Of a DNA stretch of 64,000 nt, positions 57,349-64,000 are shown in pieces. The notes below the pieces were generated by a model. The model saw only the letters and a program-made list of their open reading frames with translations. It was not told the DNA's origin and searched no databases. The stretch covers positions 50,580,404 to 50,644,403 of the forward strand of contig OZ020268.1 of the NCBI GenBank assembly GCA_963971225.1, read 5' to 3'. Numbering within the stretch: position 1 is the stretch's first letter; each line of letters begins with the position of its first letter. Source of the stretch: Melieria omissa. Its lineage: Eukaryota > Arthropoda > Insecta > Diptera > Ulidiidae. Both the position numbers and the translations under genes were made by a program.

Positions 57349-58142
57349 CATTAAGTTCTTTAACGAATTTGATTTCCATGTGTACACGATGCGGTGTGCG
57401 GGCATTTAAATGCATTGCAGCATAAAATGTTGTTGAGCTTTCGTTTTGCTAGGAAAATAAAGTATTTAGTTTGTTAAATTTTGTATTTATTAAAACGTAC
57501 GCAAGGGTTGTCCAAACCGAACTTTATTGACATTCATACTGCGCCACTGTAAGGAAATTCGTTTTCATCTGTGATTTGTAACCTCAGTTCAGATACTTGC
57601 ATTCCGTTGAATGCAAGGAAAACTGCGCTATATTCAATAGAACTCAATAGAAGCATTGGTTCTCATGTAATCTCTGTTGTAGTCTCATCCGCTTCACCCG
57701 CTTATACATACCCGCATCCAATACATAATAAAACCAGTTTCATTATCTTCCTAGTGTTTGTTGCTTTATTGTATGCCAACATTGAGTAATATTGTATAAA
57801 TTCTAATGTAGTAAGGTTAAGGCTTATTTATGTAGTTACAGCTTGCTCCTGTCTCGTCGTCCCATGGCGCGTGTATCATGCAAAGCATTACAAATGTGTT
57901 TTAGTACAATAATACTGCAGCCAGCGACCGAGAACTGTGCAGTTACTGCGCGTATTTTATTAAAGTTTGCGAAATGTCCTAATAGTTGATTGCTTCTGTT
58001 CTGTGCTATCAGCGAGGTGTAAGAAAATGCCAGTGCGCCGCATCAGCACTGACTCACCGGCAAGCGACCGCGTCTTTGTGCCAGCTGCCTCTGCTTGCAA
58101 AGCGTGCGCGAAAGAAACCAATCGTAGCCAATTGCCGCAAAA
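57349..58142. other. Convergent spacer, RMND1-like and Costars-domain gene
   Basis: Contains the RMND1-like 3' UTR (poly(A) signal 57456) and the 3' UTR of the minus-strand gene. No gene recognised. Confidence 0.5.
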
Positions 58143-60077
58143 TTAAACAATGTTATTGGGCTCAGTAGCGGCGCTAGAACTTTCTCCTTCCGGTACTTCC
58201 GGCGGCGGTGTTTCTGTTATTTGCGGCACTACCATAATGGTGCGCATGTGCACCGCCGTAGCCTCAATCACAGTTGTGGGCAAATCAGACGCTGTGCTGT
58301 TGTTGTCGTTGTTGTTGATGTCAATTTTATCGCTTTCGACTGGGACAGGCGCAGCTGCATCGGCAGCGGCAGCTCTAGTAACCGGCTGTGGCTCTTCGCC
58401 TGCTTCTGCTCGAGTTTGCTGCACGCTGTCTGCTGGCGCTGCGAGTGCGTTAGACTCTTGCGCGGCAGTGCTGCTTTCTGTCGCAGCCGCCGCCTCTAAC
58501 TTCTGTGCTACTTCGACGAGCACATTTGCTATCACCGGCGCTTCTACCGGGTTCGTGTTGTTGCCATTGGCTATTGAGGGCGTCGTGGGCGTTGCTATTG
58601 CTGCACTTGCTACCGCTGGCGTTGGGGGACGTGACGCTTTTTTGGATGCTGGCGATGGTGTTCGCGACAGCGTCTTTTTCGGCGTTCCCAAGGCGGATTC
58701 TTGCAGCTTCTGCTGGTGCGCGCCCTTGTCGAGCATCAGCGTTGTGGCCTGCGGCGCTGGACTCGAAGCGCGTTTGATATCTTCGACTTTGCTCTCCAGC
58801 TCGTGGCGTATGTCCACTATGGGCCTCAGCAGGAATATGGGCACGTCGTCGTCGCGCCGCTGGAACAGCATTTCGCCCTCGAAATCGACTAGCTTGTGCT
58901 TGCGCGCACGCAACAAAATGCCAACCACTTTGTCCGAAATGTAATTGTATATCTGCAATGGAACAGACGCAAGTGTTCAATAAGTATTTCAGAGAAGAGG
59001 GGCATGAGAGCGGCACTCACATTGAACAGCTCGCCAAATGGTATGACGCGCATATTGGGCTCATCGTTGACTTTGTAGCCTTCCGAATCGATGATCTGGC
59101 ACAGTTCCAGCATTTCTTTCAGCACGTGCATGTTGGCCTTTTGGCCGCGCATTTCCGTCAGACTGCCAGCCAGAGGTCTGAAAAAGAGAGACGAAATCGT
59201 TGTAGACACTAGTGCTTAGAAAATAGAGACCAGGTTCCTAATTGTTGTAGATGCTATCGAAACTGGAGGTTTTGTCGGGAATTAGCTACTTTCAGTGTTG
59301 AAGCGAATTGGTTTAGAGGAAGTTGGATGTTATGAAGCTTATATTCTAATCTGACTAATGAAATAAAAGAACAAAATACAAATCATCACAACCCCACTAG
59401 AAAGCTTATTGGCCAGAAAACCAAATCATAACCTCAATAAACCACAACGTATTCATTTCTTAGGAATGTTGGGTTTAAGAAGTTTTTATAATCATGAGTG
59501 GTGACTACCATAGACTGAATGTTTGCATTTCTTACATATTTCGGCCATTTATTCAATCCTTTGGTAATCGATTAGAAAACTTGGGTTAGGTTAGGTTATA
59601 GAAATATGGCCAACTTTTAACCTTTGTTTTTACGAAATTTTTTCACTTAAAAAAGTCAAGCTGAGGACCATAACTAGTGTTCTGACGGGCCACTTTTTGA
59701 TAGGTAACAACCCCAAACTATTTTTCGATGATTTTTGTCGGAGAAGCTACGACTGCCTACTTAGGGCTACCTACTTGGCTTGGGTTAGAGAACGTCGCTA
59801 GGTATCGCTATGTGTACTTTGTAATGTTATATTTAATAAAAAAATTATACATTATAAATTATAAATTATATAATTTAATATAATAATAATATAAATTATA
59901 ATTATATTATAATTATATAATTAATTTTCGTACTTACTTGCCATACTCATCCTTGGAGAAGGTGGGCTTCGGTGAGGCTCGCCCACTTCCGCCAGAGAAG
60001 GGGTTAAGCAATTGATTATGTTTATGCTGCTGCACTTGATTGTTGAACATGGCGACCTTGGAGGAAAGTGGTGACTC
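58143..60077 (-). CDS. Costars (ABRA C-terminal) domain protein, 5' end not found
   Basis: Three exons on the minus strand: 59938-60077, 59021-59177 and 58143-58952, with introns of 760 and 68 bp, GT..AG, frame-consistent; 368 residues visible. The first visible exon opens after an acceptor (CTCCAG) with ESPLSSKVAMFNNQVQQHKH, so upstream coding or leader exons are likely; a start at Met10 is the alternative. The Costars domain covers about 55-155: LKEMLELCQIIDSEGYKVN, VIPFGELFNIYNYISDKVVG, LLRARKHKLVDFEGEMLFQR, RDDDVPIFLL. The C-terminal ~200 residues are Ala/Thr/Pro-rich low complexity with SP/TP sites. Costars domains occur in ABRA/STARS, an actin/Rho/SRF regulator; a cytoskeletal role is inference. 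Confidence 0.82.
59178..59937. other. Intron of the Costars-domain gene
   Basis: 760 bp, AT-rich, ending in a TAAATTATA-type simple-sequence block (about 59840-59925). A GGGTTAGGTTAGGTTATAG run occurs at 59583. No gene or clear transposon. Confidence 0.5.
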
Positions 60078-63067
60078 CTGGAGAAATAAATAAAAAAAAA
60101 TAAGGTCAGCGTTAGAAAAGTTGATCAGATGTTGAGTAGAACGCCATCGAATTGAAAAGGTAATATAAGTTTGAAAGATCGCACTTAGGTCGCGTAATCA
60201 CGTGAAGCGACAGACAAGAAGACAGAAAACAGCTTTGTTAGATTTCACTTCAATGTATTTTGTGCGCAGTTTTGGCGCAAAACATTTGGGTTTTAAACTT
60301 ATATCAACTTAGTAACTCCGCCGAGGTGCTTGAGTGCGAAAACAGTTGCTCTACTGGCTTAATTTTGATGGGCGTCGGTGGTGCAAAATTTCCCAAACTG
60401 TTTGCTTGCGCCATTTTGCTTTGCTTTATTGTTGCTTTTTGCTCTTAGTATGCTTGTTGTTGTTATTATTAAAACTTGAAATTTACTATGCCAAAGTTGA
60501 AAGTGTTTTTAATGTTTTTTTTTAATATAATTTTATTATATTTTAATAGGTTTCCTTGTTACACTTTTTTGATTTTGTAAATTTGATTTTGTTTGTCAAA
60601 AAGCAATAAAATTAGACAAAAATTTTGCTGCCAAAGAAATACAAAAAGGAAAATAATGAACAGACAACAATGATTTTTCTTTTATGTGAATCATACTATG
60701 AATTTTAAATTTTCTTCAATTTGATTATTTTTTTTAACACACTATGTTTCTTAACGTAGCTTTGAATTTACTGAATGGGATAAATTGTACAATTGGTTAT
60801 TTTTACGTTCAGCCACAAGACAGACAGACAAAGTTCGACATCCTCACCCAACATTCTTTGTGCTGTTGTTAAGCAAAGCGAAATTGTTAAAATGCGCGCT
60901 GCAAACGCGCACTTTGATTGTCACTGTCATGGTCGCGGTGTCAGAGTGTGGCCCGAGTCAGCGGGCGTATGCGTGATTTTGACTGCAAACGAGTTGTTGC
61001 TCATACGTCACGGTGACCGCATCGCAAATGGGCGGCACAACGCGCATATTGTGTAATGCCAATTAATTGCCACTTTCGTGTCGTTTAGGGTTTTTGTAGC
61101 TCTGTGCTGTTGTTGTTTTCGTCGGCACCAGGCCCCACTTGTATTGACTTATGCCGAATTGCAGCCAAGCCAAAACTAGTTGCCAATCTTCTTGTGTCGA
61201 GCGGGCGCTAAAACATCTCAAGGTCGTCGGTGGTTTTGCCAGAGCAACTAAAAAAGGATTTTCAATTAAAATTTTCGGCAAATTTCATTCGAAAATTCCA
61301 CGACTCAGACACGCAAACAAATTTAATGAATGCGAATAAAAAAATTCCCAAATTAGATTCAATTAGTGATGGGGTTTTAGATTAGATTAGTGATGGGATT
61401 TTATTCATTGTGAGTAAAGAAAATGGCGAATGAAGTGAAAACTCTGCTTGGAGGAAATGAAAGTTGCGCATCGATTATTTAGGAAAACACTTTGCTGTGA
61501 TTTTTTGTTTTAATCTGCGGAATGTGATCTGCACTCTGGGATGGGTGAATATAGCGTGTCGTTCGCATTTTTTGTATGATCATAATTTACGATTTTGCTT
61601 GTGTGCAGAATATAAATTCGTAAAAAGTCATGAAAGTATTTTATCATTCATTACTCATTATAAATAACTTTAGTATATTTATGTATATTTTTTTTATAGA
61701 AATAAGACAACTTTGTTTGAGATTTGTTCACAATTAACGACTGATTTTTATTTTTGTTCAAAAAAAAGTTATCTGCCAAATAATTATAAGAAATATAAAT
61801 TAAGTATACAAAATAAATATTTTGTTAAGTTTAAAGCATAATTATTGCTAACAAAATAATTTGCATAAAATATATATTTTTTATATTACTGAAAAGGTTT
61901 ACTATACCAATTTATTATAAATAATAATTAATAATAATAATTAAATTGTTTTCTTTATAATAATACAATTAACTACAAGAAAATAATTATTATTTTTATA
62001 ATCAATTTTAGGTAATTTCGTTTTGTTTGAAGAAAAGCAAAAAGTAGTAAAAAATAACAATTAACTATTTAAAAAATTAAAAAAAAACTCATAATTATAA
62101 AAAACAAAATTATTATTTATTTTTTATTTACAAAAAATAATTAGTTAGACATACATTTTTTAAATAGTAATAATGTATGAAAAATAATTATTTAAAAAGA
62201 ATTTTCCAAAAATAATATAATTTTTAATTTTTTTAATAAAATTGATTAATTAAAAAATATTTTTTTTATAGATACCAATTTGTAACAAATTGTAAAAGTA
62301 ATAGATTAAAAATTACAAAAATTTTGAATAGCTAGGCTTTAGTCTCGTAATCAAGAAGAGAAGAAGAAGAATAAACTAAAAAATTTTTTTCCATAAATCG
62401 TAATAATTTGTGTGTTTTTAGTTCTGCATCAAAACCAGAATTATTTAAAAATAATTATTATTATAAATAATATTTTTATAAATAGCAATAATTTATAAAA
62501 ATAATTATTTAAATAAGAATTTTTCACAAATAATATTAATTTTTGTGCAAAGTAAACCGCTAAAGTGCTTTTGATTCTGCATTAAAACCATAATTGGTTG
62601 AACGCTAGCGTTGAATTGCAAATGCATTGCTTCTTCTTCTTCTTTCACGCATTTCACCATCCACAGAACAAGCACGCAAAAGTTGGGTTAATGTTTTCCC
62701 TTGAACATTTCAGTTTTGTTGAACATTCTTTTTGAAAATTTTTAACAAATGTCACCACATAAATAAAACATTTTTTGGCACATAAATTGCACTTCCTGAG
62801 CGTCAGCCTTCACATTGAATATACAAATATGCAGAGCGGCACGTTTACACCAACCAATCAGCCAGCCAGCCTTTTATCTGCGCAAAAGTGCTACTTACAA
62901 ATATTTATACATACATATGTATGTATATGTATGTAATGTAGGCATTTTAAATATTTGTAAATTAAATTATAAATTAAAATTCAATTTAAGAGTGTTTAAA
63001 TGTATAAAAATGCTATACATATGTGTGTATATAAATACAATATGCTAACGGCTAGTTAATGCAGATA
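60078..63067. other. AT-rich spacer, probably upstream intron of the Costars-domain gene
   Basis: No convincing exon was found. 60,780-61,330 is less AT-rich and could hold an unrecognised 5' exon. 61,680-62,540 is extremely AT-rich, made of TAATAATTATTTTTATAAAT-type sequence with almost no G or C. Near 62,900-62,940 is an ATGTAT microsatellite (ACATACATATGTATGTATAT) common in flies. Confidence 0.5.
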
Positions 63068-63250
63068 TATAGGGTGTTTTTTTTAGAGGTATAGAACTTC
63101 GAATTGAAATAAAACACAAGAAAATCCATTTTAATGTTTAAATATGACTTCGGGCATGTGGCCGCCGCGGCTGGCTCGAATAAAGCCAATTCTACAGGTC
63201 CAATTTTTAAAGTTGATGGACAAAGCTCCAATTGCTGTGCACGGTGGCGA
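63068..63250. mobile_element. Fragment of a mariner/IS630-like element
   Basis: The start TATAGGGTGTTTTTTTTAGA, followed by AACTTCGAATTGAAATAAAAC and, 50 bp on, GGCCGCCGCGGCTGGCTCG, is the end layout of a widespread insect IS630/Tc1-type element. The GGCCGCCGCGGCT block belongs to the non-coding 3' end of its transposase unit. Only the end is present; the following 150 bp may be more of it. Assignment is from memory of the family. Confidence 0.45.
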
Positions 63251-64000
63251 CTAATGTAAGACTAATATGAAAAAAATACCAAAAAATTTTATCGATTGCC
63301 AGACGAACATGTATATTTAAGTCATCCAATTCGAGCAAATTTGTGCCACAAAATTTGTTTCAGTTAAATGGGCACGTAGACGTCCATATCAAATGTCTAT
63401 ACAAATGGTAACTTGAGGATTTAACAACGGAATTCTTCAGAACAAGCCTCTTTGCAGTAGTCAGTGGTTCTATTTGTGTATGAATTTGCTTTGTGCCGGC
63501 CTGTGCATCCGTAGGAATTTATCGTTACAAATTCTCACTTCAAAAGGATTTTTTCCTCTTTCAGTTACAATACTTGAATTTGATAGTGTCTGTATGTACC
63601 TATGTATACATAGCTTTGTACATGAATGATAACTGAGAATTTAGTTAATTTCAAATTTAGAGATCCAGTTGTGCCTTGTCAATGCCTAATGCTAAGGAAT
63701 TCGAAAACTGCATATTTGAACTTGATTGATTGCGAAACAATCACTGACCGACATATTTTGTCGATGTGCGTTTCGGCATGACGTGTGTTTGCCTTTCGGC
63801 AATGTGTTTTCATTTCCATTCGGGCGTATACAATGTGTACATTCGCAGGCGGTCTCAATAAATCAATTCATGTACGCGCATAACAAGCAGTCGAAAATAT
63901 TTCAATTTTAATAAATTGCCATTTCGCTTCAAGTACAGAAATACAGATCGCGTGAATCGGCAAATGCCAGAGAAAAATACATATTTACTCTACACCCTAC
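63251..64000. other. Spacer at window end
   Basis: No gene, RNA or repeat could be supported in the last 750 bp. Confidence 0.4.

Noticed and set aside
59583..59602. GGTTAGGTTAGGTT run resembling the insect telomere repeat
   Set aside because: Only two to three units. Flies lack TTAGG telomeres, and such short runs are common in fly spacers.
1..64000. CRISPR arrays, bacterial operons or phage-like systems
   Set aside because: No regularly spaced direct repeats with unique spacers exist. Introns and orthology show animal nuclear DNA.

Overview
The window is nuclear DNA of a higher fly (Diptera, Brachycera). Spliced genes with GT..AG introns encode clear orthologues of Drosophila proteins, including Pink1, Sirt4, Vps26, Chrac-14, the lariat debranching enzyme and APC7. 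The spacers are AT-rich and full of transposon debris. A tephritid-like or related schizophoran fly fits, but the genus cannot be read from sequence alone. From memory, several of the orthologues (Pink1, Vps26, the AIFM3-like gene) are X-linked in Drosophila melanogaster, so a Muller-A segment is likely; this is inference.

Layout. 1-14.9 kb holds no convincing gene. It is a transposon graveyard: a mariner scrap, a Tc1-like element split by a second element, a CACTA-ended fold-back carrying a tRNA-derived SINE, TIR elements and a decayed minisatellite. 14.9-22.7 kb holds Sirt4 (+), an unnamed SAM-domain gene (-) and Pink1 (+). 26.3-43.5 kb is one AIFM3-like Rieske/flavoprotein gene (+). Its first coding exon has 73 nt and is separated from the rest by a 15.25-kb intron. 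That intron holds three TTAA-flanked piggyBac-type elements, a SINE, MITEs, a 300-bp hairpin and a small antisense gene for a secreted protein. 44.8-45.6 kb is a fourth TTAA element. 46-60 kb is gene-dense: Vps26 (+), mitoribosomal mL63 (-), Chrac-14 (+), APC7 (-), DBR1/ldbr (-), an RMND1-family gene (+) and a Costars-domain gene (-, 5' end not found). 60-64 kb is AT-rich spacer with one transposon remnant.

Functional links. Sirt4, Pink1, the AIFM3-like protein, mL63 and the RMND1-like protein all belong to mitochondrial or redox families. They do not form an operon-like unit, and the clustering may be chance.

The most interesting signal is the 949-bp element at 4966-5914. Both ends begin with CACAGTG, identical to the V(D)J recombination heptamer. 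Each end has a matching GACAAAATT box, placed 12 nt in on one side and 22 nt in on the other. The element is flanked by a 5-bp target duplication. Removing it with one duplicate re-joins the reading frame of the Tc1 transposase it interrupts. This is the architecture of a Transib/RAG-type substrate with 12/23-like end asymmetry. All boundaries and splice sites were read by eye; exon lengths were checked for frame consistency.
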